Positions 16,548 to 24,515 of a stretch of 60,464 bases of DNA are shown one piece after another. The stretch's first letter is position 1; each line of letters starts with the position of its first letter. The position numbers were made by a program, and so were the translations under genes. The stretch is from Plantactinospora alkalitolerans (GTDB lineage: Bacteria; Actinomycetota; Actinomycetes; Mycobacteriales; Micromonosporaceae). Below the pieces are notes generated by a model. It did not search any database and was not told the origin of the DNA. It saw only the letters and a program-made list of their open reading frames with translations. Where the stretch lies: NCBI RefSeq assembly GCF_015690345.1, contig NZ_JADPUN010000074.1:1-60464 (forward strand), written 5' to 3'.

Positions 16548-17519
16548 ATGGCTCTCGATCTGCGCGAGGCGACCGGCGGGGAGCGGGATCCGGCCACCGC
16601 CGGTGGCTACGCCGAGCCCCCGGAACGGGTCGGCTTCTTCACCGACACCAGCGTCTGCATCGGCTGCAAGGCGTGTGAGGTGGCCTGCAAGGAATGGAAC
16701 GCGGTTCCGGAGGACGGGCTGCTCTTCACCGGCATGTCGTACGACAACACCGGCAGTCTCGGTGCCGACAGTTGGCGGCACGTCGCCTTCATCGAACAGC
16801 CGCGCCGGCTGGGTCGTCAGGAGACTCATCTGGCCCCCACCGAGCTGCCGCCCGACCTGCTCCGGTCGGCCGGTGGACGGACCGCGGTCTCCCTCGGCCT
16901 GCCCGCCTCGGCGCCGCCCGACGGCCACGTCGCCGCCGCGGCTGACATGGACTTCCGCTGGTTGATGTCCTCCGACGTGTGCAAGCACTGCACCCACGCG
17001 GCCTGCCTGGACGTCTGCCCCACGGGCGCGTTGTTCCGCACCGAGTTCGGCACCGTGGTGGTGCAGGAGGACGTCTGCAACGGCTGCGGCTACTGCGTAC
17101 CGGCATGCCCGTACGGGGTGATCGACAAGCGCCCGTCGAACGGGCTGGTCTCGAAGTGCACCCTCTGCTATGACCGGCTCTCGGTCGGCCAGGAGCCCGC
17201 CTGCGCCAAGAGCTGCCCCACCGACTCGATTCAGTTCGGTGAGCTCGCCGAGCTTCGCGAGCGGGCCGCCGGCCGGGTACGGGACCTGCACGACGCCGGC
17301 GTGACCAGCGCCCGGCTCTACGGCGCCGATCCGCAGGACGGGGTCGGCGGTGCCGGCGCGTTCTTCCTGCTGCTCGACGAGCCCGAGGTCTACGGCCTGC
17401 CGCCGGACCCGGTCGTCACCACCCGGGACCTGCCCGCGATGTGGCGCCGGGCCGGGCTGGCCGCCGTGGGTCTGCTGGTCGCCCTCGCCGCCGTCACGAT
17501 CCCGGGAGCCCGGCGATGA
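16548..17519 (+). CDS. fdhB: formate dehydrogenase iron-sulfur (electron-transfer) subunit
   Basis: 323 residues from ATG 16548, which sits ten bases after GGAGG; the GTG at 16539 is too close to it. Four cysteine groups mark four [4Fe-4S] clusters: CIGCKACEVAC, CKHCTHAACLDVC, CNGCGYCVPAC and CTLCYDR...CAKSC. This matches FdnH/FdxH-type subunits that carry electrons from the catalytic to the membrane subunit. A single hydrophobic helix near the C-terminus (AGLAAVGLLVALAAVTI) anchors it to the membrane, as in FdnH. Confidence 0.92.
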   Translation: MALDLREATGGERDPATAGGYAEPPERVGFFTDTSVCIGCKACEVACKEWNAVPEDGLLFTGMSYDNTGSLGADSWRHVAFIEQPRRLGRQETHLAPTELPPDLLRSAGGRTAVSLGLPASAPPDGHVAAAADMDFRWLMSSDVCKHCTHAACLDVCPTGALFRTEFGTVVVQEDVCNGCGYCVPACPYGVIDKRPSNGLVSKCTLCYDRLSVGQEPACAKSCPTDSIQFGELAELRERAAGRVRDLHDAGVTSARLYGADPQDGVGGAGAFFLLLDEPEVYGLPPDPVVTTRDLPAMWRRAGLAAVGLLVALAAVTIPGARR

Positions 17520-17553
17520 GCGGGCGAACCGGCCGGCTCGGTAAGGAGCCGTC

Positions 17554-18579
17554 ATGAGCCACACCGACGTCCGACTCGACACCTCGGTCGAGCTTCCGGT
17601 GGAGCGGGACGCCCTGATCGGCTCGGCCGGGCGGCCGGAGCGCCGGCAGCGCGGCGAGCGGCTGATGGTGTCGAAGGCCGAGTTCCGTTCGTACTACGGC
17701 CAGCCGGTGCTGAAGTCGCCGCCCTGGCAGGCCCCCGACATCGCCGGCTACCTGTTCCTCGGTGGGCTGGCCGGGGCCTCCTCGACGCTCGCCGCCGCGG
17801 CCGAACTCACCGGTCGGCCTCGGCTGGCCCGGGGGCTGAAGGCCGGTGCCGCCGTCGCGATCGCCGGGTCGCTCTACTCGCTGGTGCACGACCTGGGCCG
17901 TCCCGAACGTTTTCTCCACATGCTCCGGGTGGTCAAGGTGACCTCCCCGATGAGCATCGGTTCCTGGCTGCTCGCCGGGTACGGCCCGCTCGCGATGCTC
18001 GCCGCCGGCAGCGCGGTCACCGGGCGGCTGCCCCGGCTCGGCCGGCTCGGTACCCTCGGCGCCGGCGTCGCCGGTCCGGCCGTCGCCGCGTACACGGCGG
18101 CGTTGATCTCCGACACCGCCGTGCCGGTGTGGCACGAGGCGCACGCGGAGCTGCCGATCGTCTTCGTGGGCTCGGCCGCCGCCTCGGCCGGGGCGCTCGG
18201 GCTGCTCGTCGCGCCGGACCGGGAGGCCGGCCCGGCCCGGCGTGCCGCGCTGCTCGGTGCCGTCACCGAACTGGCGACGGCACACCGGATGGAACGGCGG
18301 CTCGGCATGGTGGGCGAGCCGCTGCGCCGGGGCCTCGGCGGTGCGCTGCTGCGGGCCAGCCACGTGCTGATGGCGGGCGGCGCCCTGGCGCTGTCCCTGC
18401 CCGTCCGGAACCGGGTGCTGACGAGGGCGGGCGCGGTGGCGATGATCGCCGGGTCCATCTGCCTCCGGTTCGGGATCTTCCATGCCGGGGTGGCATCGGC
18501 CCGGGACCCGAAGTACACCGTGACGCCGCAGCGGGAGCGGCTGGAAGCCCGTGCCGAAAGCCGGAGGCGCCGACCATGA
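17554..18579 (+). CDS. nrfD: NrfD/PsrC-type integral membrane subunit
   Basis: 341 residues, start ATG 17554 with AAGGAG upstream. About 60 soluble N-terminal residues are followed by several hydrophobic helices beginning at IAGYLFLGGLAGASSTLAA. LVHDLGRPERFLHMLRV is the recognisable NrfD loop between helices. NrfD proteins take electrons from a four-cluster subunit and reduce menaquinone without heme, so here the complex would pass electrons from formate to the quinone pool. Follows fdhB by 34 bases. Confidence 0.9.
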   Translation: MSHTDVRLDTSVELPVERDALIGSAGRPERRQRGERLMVSKAEFRSYYGQPVLKSPPWQAPDIAGYLFLGGLAGASSTLAAAAELTGRPRLARGLKAGAAVAIAGSLYSLVHDLGRPERFLHMLRVVKVTSPMSIGSWLLAGYGPLAMLAAGSAVTGRLPRLGRLGTLGAGVAGPAVAAYTAALISDTAVPVWHEAHAELPIVFVGSAAASAGALGLLVAPDREAGPARRAALLGAVTELATAHRMERRLGMVGEPLRRGLGGALLRASHVLMAGGALALSLPVRNRVLTRAGAVAMIAGSICLRFGIFHAGVASARDPKYTVTPQRERLEARAESRRRRP

Positions 18580-18710
18580 GGGCCGTGGCGAGATACCTGC
18601 CGTTCGCCGGGATCGTGCTCGGCACCTGTGCGGCGGCCGTCCTCGCCGCACGGCGCGAGGTTCCGGACGGTCGCCGGTCCCGCCGCCGAGCGGGCCGGCG
18701 ACGGGTGTGA
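18576..18710 (+). CDS. 44-residue membrane protein ending the formate dehydrogenase operon
   Basis: ATG 18576 overlaps the nrfD stop by 4 bases (ATGA). One hydrophobic helix (YLPFAGIVLGTCAAAVLA) is followed by a strongly basic tail (RREVPDGRRSRRRAGRRR). It resembles the tiny DUF6893-type membrane proteins of actinobacteria, whose function is unknown. The tight overlap is the main evidence that it is translated. Confidence 0.68.
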   Translation: MRAVARYLPFAGIVLGTCAAAVLAARREVPDGRRSRRRAGRRRV

Positions 18711-18747
18711 CGTTCCGCTGTACCCGGTCGGGATAGCACCGCACCGG

Positions 18748-19434
18748 TCAGCCGCGGGTGGGTGGATCTCCGGTTTCCGGGAGGTCGGTCCCGGCCATCG
18801 CGAACAGGACGGTCCGGACGGCCTGGTGGAGGTCCGCGCGGCTCTGCTCGCTGCCCGGTGGTGGTGCGGTGAGCGAGCCGGCGCCGACGAGGCGGTCGAA
18901 GAGCAGCCCGTCGACGCAGGCGACGAGGTGGTTGCCGCGCTGCTCCGGGTTCACCGCACCCGCCCGGGCGAGCAGCGCGCGGGCCTGGGTCCGGGACGCG
19001 GTCCCGTACGACAGGATGTCGCGCAGTTCGGGGTGGTGGGTGGCCTCGAGCAGGCAGGCGTACCTGGCCAGCGTCCGGGTGCGGCCGCTGGTCAGCCACT
19101 GGTCGAGGAGGCCGGCGATCCGACCGGCGAGCAGGTCGAGGTCCCGGGGCCCGAGTGGTTCCGTGGGCGGTCCGGTGGCTTCGACGTCGGCCCGGTCGAC
19201 GTCGGCCCGGTCGACGTCGGCCCGGTCGACGTCGGCCCGGTCGAGGTCGGCGAGTCGGCGTACGACCGCCTCGATCAGCGCCTTCCGGGTCCGGAAGTAC
19301 GCCGACGTGGAGCCGAGCGGCAGTTCGGCGCGGGCGTCGACCGCGCGGTGGGTCAGTCCCCGCATGCCCAACTCCGCCACGAGTTCGATCGCCGCGTCGG
19401 TGATGACGGCGAACCGGTTCCTCCGGACAGCCAC
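18748..19434 (-). CDS. TetR family transcriptional repressor
   Basis: 228 residues from the GTG at 19434, which follows AAGGAG by six bases. The N-terminal helix-turn-helix is clear (ITDAAIELVAELGMRGLTHR, then LPLGSTSAYFRTRKALIEAV). Between the DNA-binding and ligand domains a 15-bp repeat encodes DRADV four times (about residues 66-85). The ligand-binding domain follows (LLAGRIAGLLDQWL, then ACLLEATHHPELRDI). It is divergent from the FAD monooxygenase, and two matching palindromes lie between them, so it very likely represses that gene and itself and is released by a small aromatic or toxic ligand. Confidence 0.9.
   Translation of the reverse strand: MAVRRNRFAVITDAAIELVAELGMRGLTHRAVDARAELPLGSTSAYFRTRKALIEAVVRRLADLDRADVDRADVDRADVDRADVEATGPPTEPLGPRDLDLLAGRIAGLLDQWLTSGRTRTLARYACLLEATHHPELRDILSYGTASRTQARALLARAGAVNPEQRGNHLVACVDGLLFDRLVGAGSLTAPPPGSEQSRADLHQAVRTVLFAMAGTDLPETGDPPTRG
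19181..19250. repeat. 15-bp in-frame tandem repeat in the TetR gene
   Basis: Four perfect copies of TCGACGTCGGCCCGG at 19181, 19196, 19211 and 19226, and a degenerate fifth at 19241. They encode DRADV units in the linker after the DNA-binding domain. Confidence 0.95.
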
Positions 19435-19455
19435 CCGCGCTCCTTCACTCGGTTT

Positions 19456-19471
19456 TTCTACGGCTGTAGTA
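19456..19471. promoter_or_regulatory. TetR operator candidate, site 1
   Basis: TTCTACGGCTGTAGTA, an imperfect copy of site 2 (TTCTACA-n2-TGTAGAA). Its start is 21 bp from that of site 2, two helical turns, so two dimers could bind the same DNA face. Confidence 0.6.
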
Positions 19472-19476
19472 TGTCT

Positions 19477-19492
19477 TTCTACAGATGTAGAA
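19477..19492. promoter_or_regulatory. TetR operator candidate, site 2
   Basis: TTCTACAGATGTAGAA: perfect 7-bp arms around a 2-bp centre, in the 90-bp gap between the divergent TetR and monooxygenase genes. Confidence 0.7.
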
Positions 19493-19524
19493 GGACGCGG
19501 CACAGCGGATTCGTGAGGTGGACG

Positions 19525-20724
19525 ATGACGAACAACCGGACGGCCGTGGTCGTGGGCGCCGGCATCGGCGGGCTCTGCGCCGGACTGGCGCTGTCCCGAC
19601 GGGGTTGGCAGGTCACCATCCTGGAGCGGGCACCGGCGTTCGGCGCGGTGGGCGCCGGGCTCACGCTGATGTCCAACGCCCTGGCCGGGCTCGACGCGCT
19701 CGGGGTGGGCGACCAGGTCCGGGCCGGCGGTCAGGTCGAGGCACCCGGCGGCAGCCGTACCGCCGACGGTCGCTGGCTGTTCCGGATCGAGGCCACCGAG
19801 CTGACCGACCAGCTCGGCACGGAGTCGCTGGGCATCCACCGGGCGACGTTGCACGCCATTCTCCGGGCCGCGCTGCCGGCCGGCACGACACTGGTCACCG
19901 GGGCGGAGGTGGTCGAGGTGGTCGCCGGACCGCCGGCCGAGGTCAGCTACCGGCACGACGGCACCCGGATCACGGTCGGCGCCGACCTGGTGGTGGGCGC
20001 GGACGGGATCCGCAGCACCGTACGGGCCCGGTTGTGGCCGGACGCTCCCCCACCGGTGTACGCCGGGTCGACCACCTGGCGCGGGGTCACCGACGGCCCC
20101 TGGGGCGGCGAGCTGTACGTCGCGATCAGCTGGGGGCCGGGCGCGGAGTTCGGCATGGTTCCGCTCGGCGACGGCCGGATCTACTGGTTCGGCGCGGTCA
20201 ACGCCCCGGCCGGCGGTCGCGACCCGGACGAGCTGCGCGCCGTCCGGGACCGGTTCGGGTCGTGGCACGCGCCGATCCCGGACCTGCTGGCCGCCACCGG
20301 CGCCGACACGGTGCTCCGGAACGACATCTACCACCTCGGCACCCCGCTGCCGAACTACTCGCGCGGCGCGGTCGCGCTGCTCGGCGACGCCGCCCACGCG
20401 ATGACACCCAATCTGGGTCAGGGCGCCGCACAGGCGATCGAGGACGCGGTGGTGCTCGGCGCGGCGGTGGGCGACGGTGCCGGTGCCGGTGCCGGTGCCG
20501 GCGACGTGACCGCCGCACTGATCCGCTACGACCGCCAGCGTCGTCCCCGCAGCCAGCACGTGGCCCGCGCCTCGTACCGGATCGGCCGGTTCGGACAGCA
20601 GCTCCGGAACCCACTGGCGGTCACGCTCCGTAACGCCTTGCTCCGACTCACCCCGCCCCGCACCGCGCTTCGCTCGATGGCCCGGTACGCCGACTGGCAA
20701 CCGCCCCGGCCCGACGGAGTCTGA
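19525..20724 (+). CDS. FAD-dependent aromatic-ring-type monooxygenase
   Basis: 399 residues. Group A flavoprotein hydroxylase: the ADP-binding VVVGAGIGGLCAGLALSRRG at about residues 9-28, the middle motif DLVVGADGIRSTVR (DG), and the FAD-ribityl motif LLGDAAHAMTPNLGQGAAQA near residue 290. Family members hydroxylate phenols, salicylate, antibiotics or quinones with NAD(P)H and oxygen; the substrate here is unknown. A GGTGCC microsatellite gives a short (GA)n run at about residue 320. Probably induced when the divergent TetR protein is released. Confidence 0.9.
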   Translation: MTNNRTAVVVGAGIGGLCAGLALSRRGWQVTILERAPAFGAVGAGLTLMSNALAGLDALGVGDQVRAGGQVEAPGGSRTADGRWLFRIEATELTDQLGTESLGIHRATLHAILRAALPAGTTLVTGAEVVEVVAGPPAEVSYRHDGTRITVGADLVVGADGIRSTVRARLWPDAPPPVYAGSTTWRGVTDGPWGGELYVAISWGPGAEFGMVPLGDGRIYWFGAVNAPAGGRDPDELRAVRDRFGSWHAPIPDLLAATGADTVLRNDIYHLGTPLPNYSRGAVALLGDAAHAMTPNLGQGAAQAIEDAVVLGAAVGDGAGAGAGAGDVTAALIRYDRQRRPRSQHVARASYRIGRFGQQLRNPLAVTLRNALLRLTPPRTALRSMARYADWQPPRPDGV

Positions 20725-20847
20725 ACTCCGGGTGGCACTCGAATCGATTCCGAAGGATCCCCGGATCCGACGCGAGATGAATCGGCCATTCACCTACATT
20801 CATCCACCACGTTGCCGCGATCAGTGCCCGAACGGCCCGAATAGCCG

Positions 20848-20853
20848 CATAAT
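20848..20853 (+). promoter_or_regulatory. candidate -10
   Basis: CATAAT in an AT-richer part of the gap before 20915; no clear -35. Confidence 0.3.
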
Positions 20854-20914
20854 GCAACACAGCACCACTCGGCATCAGGCCCATAGTGGCTTAAAAGGAG
20901 CGAGAGGCACAAAC

Positions 20915-21118
20915 GTGAAGCTCACCTTTGTTCGCAAGACGGCGCAGTCCCAGGTCAACAACTGCCCGTCGTTGTACCGCACCGACCGAGGCACCTTCGT
21001 CGTGCAGGGCTGGCGGATCTCCGACCCCGAGGCGCTCGCCCAGCTCGACATTCCGGCACACGAGACGGCCGTGGAGGTCCCGGCCGACGTGCTCGCGGAG
21101 ATCGCGAAAACACTGTAG
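20915..21118 (+). CDS. small conserved actinobacterial protein
   Basis: 67 residues from GTG, with AAAAGGAG about fifteen bases upstream. The sequence (KLTFVRKTAQSQVNNCPSL, YRTDRGTFVVQGWRISDPEAL, then AQLDIPAHETAVEVPADVL) matches a family of 60-70-residue actinobacterial proteins that usually sits beside a DUF6879 gene and near an Xre regulator. That partner is missing here: after the stop there is no such gene. Function unknown. Confidence 0.78.
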   Translation: MKLTFVRKTAQSQVNNCPSLYRTDRGTFVVQGWRISDPEALAQLDIPAHETAVEVPADVLAEIAKTL

Positions 21119-21265
21119 GTAACCATTCGACGGCCCGACAGGGAACTGGACGGCCACGCGACGACAAGGCCCTGTAGAACAACGGCCGATCGGCTCACCG
21201 GGTACGCACGCCAGGCCCTGCTGCGCCACCCGAAGTGGTGGGCCGATCGACCTCAGGAAGTGGAT

Positions 21266-21490
21266 TCATCCGCCAGGCCCGGCCGGCAGCTCACGGAGAT
21301 CGGCCAGGGTCACCGGCGTACGGGTCAGCAGCAGCCGCTCCAGCGCGGCGACGCTGCCCACCTCACCCAGTACGTCCAGCCCACCCACCTCCCGGCGATA
21401 GCGGTACGCCAGCCGGTAGAGGTATCCCCCGCCGATCCGCTCGATGCTCACCTGCCACCGTCCGCAGCAGGCGCAGACCCAGTCACGCAT
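21266..21490 (-). CDS. small Cys-containing conserved protein
   Basis: 74 residues, starting MRDWVCACCGRWQVSIERIG. The C-x-C-C near the N-terminus may bind a metal. The rest (YLYRLAYRYRREVGGLDVLG, then LLLTRTPVTLADLREL) reads as a small globular protein and feels familiar from other actinomycetes, but I know no function. It overlaps no other convincing gene; the divergent ligase starts 131 bases away. Confidence 0.62.
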   Translation of the reverse strand: MRDWVCACCGRWQVSIERIGGGYLYRLAYRYRREVGGLDVLGEVGSVAALERLLLTRTPVTLADLRELPAGPGG

Positions 21491-21621
21491 CCGGCGAACA
21501 TAGCTCTGACCTGGGAAAACACCGACCCGATCGGAGCAGTGAAGATGCTGCCGGGACGGTTGTGGCGGTTGTGGCGGACGAGGAGCACCACGGGCGGGCG
21601 ACGATCTGGTTGACTTGGCCG

Positions 21622-22713
21622 GTGGACCTGCCGATCAACCCGCCCGTCGAGCCGATGCTGGCCCGGAGCGTGCCGAAGATTCCCACGGCCGAGGGGATGA
21701 CCTACGAACCGAAGTGGGACGGCTTCCGGTGCATCGTCTTCCGGGACGGCGACGAGGTCGAGCTGGCCAGCCGGGGTGGCAAGACGCTGACCCGCTACTT
21801 TCCCGAGGTCGTGGCCCAGGCCCGGCAGCAACTGCCGACGCGCTGCGCGGTCGACGGCGAGCTGATCGTGATCCGCCGGGACGGTCCGGACGGTGGCCCC
21901 CGGCTGGACTTCGAGTTGCTGAGCCAGCGCATCCATCCGGCCGCCTCCCGGGTCGCCATGCTGGCCGAGACCACCCCGGCCGACCTCGTCGCCTTCGACC
22001 TGCTCGCGATCGGCGACGAGGTACTGCTGGACCAGCCGTACGCCCGGCGTCGGGCACGGCTCGTCGAGGCGCTGAGCGGAGCCGTCCCTCCGGTGCACGT
22101 CACCCAGACGACCGACGACCCGGAAACGGCGCGCCGCTGGTTCGAGATCTTCGAGGGGGCCGGGCTGGACGGGCTGGTCGCCAAGCCGGCCGACATCCCG
22201 TACGAGCCCGGGAAACGGCTCATGTTCAAGGTCAAGCACACCCGTACGGCGGACGTCGTGGTCGCCGGATTCCGCTGGCACAAGTCCGGCCCGGTGGTCG
22301 GCTCGCTGCTGCTCGGGCTCTACGACGACGCGGGCACCCTGCACCACGTCGGTGTGTCGGCGTCGTTCACCGCCGCGCGCCGGGCCGAACTCCTCGACGA
22401 ACTGGCGCCGTACCGGGGCGAGATGGCCGACCATCCGTGGATCCACGGCGACCACACCAGTGGACAGCGGATTCCGGGCGGACCGAGCCGGTGGTCCGGC
22501 ACCAAGAGCCTGGAGTGGGAGCCGCTGCGGCCCGAACTCGTGGTCGAGGTCGGCTACGACGCGATGGAGGGCGACCGGTTCCGGCACACCGCGCAGTTCG
22601 TCCGCTGGCGGCCCGACCGCGAGCCGCGCTCCTGCGGGTACGACCAGCTCGACCGCCCCATCCGGTTCGACGTCGACCAGGTACTCCGGGGCGATCCGGC
22701 GGCCACCGCCTGA
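21622..22713 (+). CDS. ligC: ATP-dependent DNA ligase (LigC-like)
   Basis: 363 residues. Seals DNA nicks using ATP. The nucleotidyl-lysine motif I is EPKWDGFR with K31; later motifs are VDGELIV (motif III area), EGLVAK-equivalent GLDGLVAK (motif IV), and MFKVKHTRTAD (motif V). The oligonucleotide-binding domain follows (VVGSLLLGLY to the end). Size and domain layout match mycobacterial LigC, which lacks the extra nuclease and polymerase domains of LigD. The start is uncertain: GTG 21622 has no good Shine-Dalgarno sequence, but upstream residues do not look coding. A LigD-type polymerase is encoded 3.5 kb downstream. Confidence 0.9.
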   Translation: MDLPINPPVEPMLARSVPKIPTAEGMTYEPKWDGFRCIVFRDGDEVELASRGGKTLTRYFPEVVAQARQQLPTRCAVDGELIVIRRDGPDGGPRLDFELLSQRIHPAASRVAMLAETTPADLVAFDLLAIGDEVLLDQPYARRRARLVEALSGAVPPVHVTQTTDDPETARRWFEIFEGAGLDGLVAKPADIPYEPGKRLMFKVKHTRTADVVVAGFRWHKSGPVVGSLLLGLYDDAGTLHHVGVSASFTAARRAELLDELAPYRGEMADHPWIHGDHTSGQRIPGGPSRWSGTKSLEWEPLRPELVVEVGYDAMEGDRFRHTAQFVRWRPDREPRSCGYDQLDRPIRFDVDQVLRGDPAATA

Positions 22714-22807
22714 CCTGCACCCGACGCCGGCTCCCGTCGTCCGGCACCCCCACGCCGTCGTGCCCGACCGCGTAGCCTGGCGATCGAGAAGATCACGGAG
22801 GATTCTC

Positions 22808-24376
22808 TTGGCCCGCACGCACCTTCGCCGACTGCCCCTGGTCGGTTTCGTCGCCGTCGTCCTGCTCGCCGCCGGGTGCACCCTTCCGGTGTTCGACCGG
22901 GAAGGCGAGGGCGAACGGAACAGCCCGACGGCATCGAGCGGCGCCGGCCCGACCTGGAAGCCGTGTCCGGAGGTGCCGCGCAAACTCGTCGGGCGGGGTG
23001 CGGCCGGCATGCGGTACGACTGCGCCACCATCTCCGTACCCGGGGACTGGAACGCGGGCGGCGCGGCCGGTGCGGGCGGCGACAAGGTCGAGATCGCCCT
23101 GCTGCGGATCCGGTCCAGCAAGCAGCGGGACCGGATCGGCTCACTGCTGGTCAACCCGGGCGGGCCGGGCGGCTCGGGTGTGGACTCGGCGGTCTACCTG
23201 TCGTTCGGTTCGGCCTTCGGCGGGCTGCCCGACGACGTCACCCGGCGGTTCGACATCGTCGGCTTCGATCCGCGCGGCGTCTCCCGGTCCTCCCCGGTCA
23301 AGTGCGTGCCGGACGCCGACCTGGACGCCACCTTCGGCTTCGAACCCGACCCGGAGAGCCAGGCCGAGTTCGACGAACTGGTGGCGCTCAACCGCAAGAT
23401 CGGCGCAGGCTGCGGCGAGAAGTACGGCGATCGGCTGCGCCTGTTCGCCACCGAGCAGGCAGCGCGGGACATGGACGCGATCCGGACCGCCGTCGGCGAC
23501 GAGAAGCTGAGCTATCTCGGATACTCCTACGGAACGCTGCTCGGGGCGACGTACGCGCAACTCTTTCCACGCAACGTCCGGGCCCTCGTGCTCGACGGGG
23601 CGGTCGATCCGAAGCAGGACATGGTGGCCGGCTCGGAGAGCCAGGCCAAGGGCTTCGAGCGGGCCTTCACCAACTTCGCCAACTGGTGCAGGCGCACGCC
23701 CGGCCGCTGCCCGATCGCACCGGACGCCCGCACGGCGGTGACCGAGGCGATCGAGAAGGCCCGGGTCTCGCCGGTACGCGACTCGAAGGGCCGCGAGGCG
23801 ACCGCGGGATGGATCTTCTACGCGGTGATCTCCTCGCTCTACACCGAGGCAGGCTGGGAGAAACTGGCCGCCGCCATCGACACCCTCGCCGACGGCAACC
23901 CGAAGGGGACCTTCGAACTGGCCGACGCGTACGCCGAACGGGATGCCAACGGCGGCTACACCAACCTCTTCGACGCCAACCTCGCGGTCAACTGCGCCGA
24001 CGAGGACACCAAGGTCGGCGTCGACCGGATCCGCAGCCTCCAGTCGGACTGGCGCCGGAAGTACCCGCTGTTCGGCGCCCCGCTCGCGACCGGGATGCTG
24101 AGCTGTGAGTTCTGGCCGGCGCAGCGTGACCCGTACCCGACCGGGCCGGCGACCGGCGCGCCGCCGATCGTGGTCGTCGGCACCACCGGCGACCCGGCCA
24201 CCCCGTACGAGCAGACGCCCAAGCTGGCCGAGATGCTCGATGTCGGGGTGGTGCTGACCTGGCAGGGCGAGGGGCACACCGCCTACCCCCAGACGAAGTG
24301 CATCACCAATGCCGTCGACGCCTACCTGATCGATCTCCAGGCGCCACGCGAGGACACGAGTTGCCCGGCCCGGTGA
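22808..24376 (+). CDS. secreted alpha/beta-hydrolase lipoprotein (tripeptidyl aminopeptidase type)
   Basis: 522 residues from a TTG start, six bases after GGAGG. A lipoprotein signal ends at LLAAGC. The hydrolase domain has the oxyanion motif LLVNPGGPGGSGV, the nucleophile elbow GYSYGTLLGATYA, and the C-terminal TAP-like region with GDPATPYEQT and the catalytic histidine in WQGEGHTAYP. These match the SlpD/SlpE and tripeptidyl aminopeptidase family of actinomycetes, which trims N-terminal peptides outside the cell. Extra cysteines suggest disulphides, as is usual in this family. Confidence 0.9.
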   Translation: MARTHLRRLPLVGFVAVVLLAAGCTLPVFDREGEGERNSPTASSGAGPTWKPCPEVPRKLVGRGAAGMRYDCATISVPGDWNAGGAAGAGGDKVEIALLRIRSSKQRDRIGSLLVNPGGPGGSGVDSAVYLSFGSAFGGLPDDVTRRFDIVGFDPRGVSRSSPVKCVPDADLDATFGFEPDPESQAEFDELVALNRKIGAGCGEKYGDRLRLFATEQAARDMDAIRTAVGDEKLSYLGYSYGTLLGATYAQLFPRNVRALVLDGAVDPKQDMVAGSESQAKGFERAFTNFANWCRRTPGRCPIAPDARTAVTEAIEKARVSPVRDSKGREATAGWIFYAVISSLYTEAGWEKLAAAIDTLADGNPKGTFELADAYAERDANGGYTNLFDANLAVNCADEDTKVGVDRIRSLQSDWRRKYPLFGAPLATGMLSCEFWPAQRDPYPTGPATGAPPIVVVGTTGDPATPYEQTPKLAEMLDVGVVLTWQGEGHTAYPQTKCITNAVDAYLIDLQAPREDTSCPAR

Positions 24377-24400
24377 GCGGCCCCGGACGGATCGATCCTC

Positions 24401-24447
24401 GTACTTTGGACTGATCCGGCGGGACGTACTTTGGGCCGATCCAGCGA
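24401..24447. repeat. imperfect 22-bp direct repeat upstream of the quinone oxidoreductase
   Basis: GTACTTTGGnCnGATCCnGCG occurs at 24401 and again at 24426 (period 25). The two copies lie ~70-110 bases before the start at 24516 and could be tandem regulator sites. Confidence 0.6.
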
Positions 24448-24515
24448 CGAACGGGCGCTCCTACCCTGGTTTCCAGGCACGGACCAGCACGTTCCCGCGG
24501 ATGACGGAGACACCG

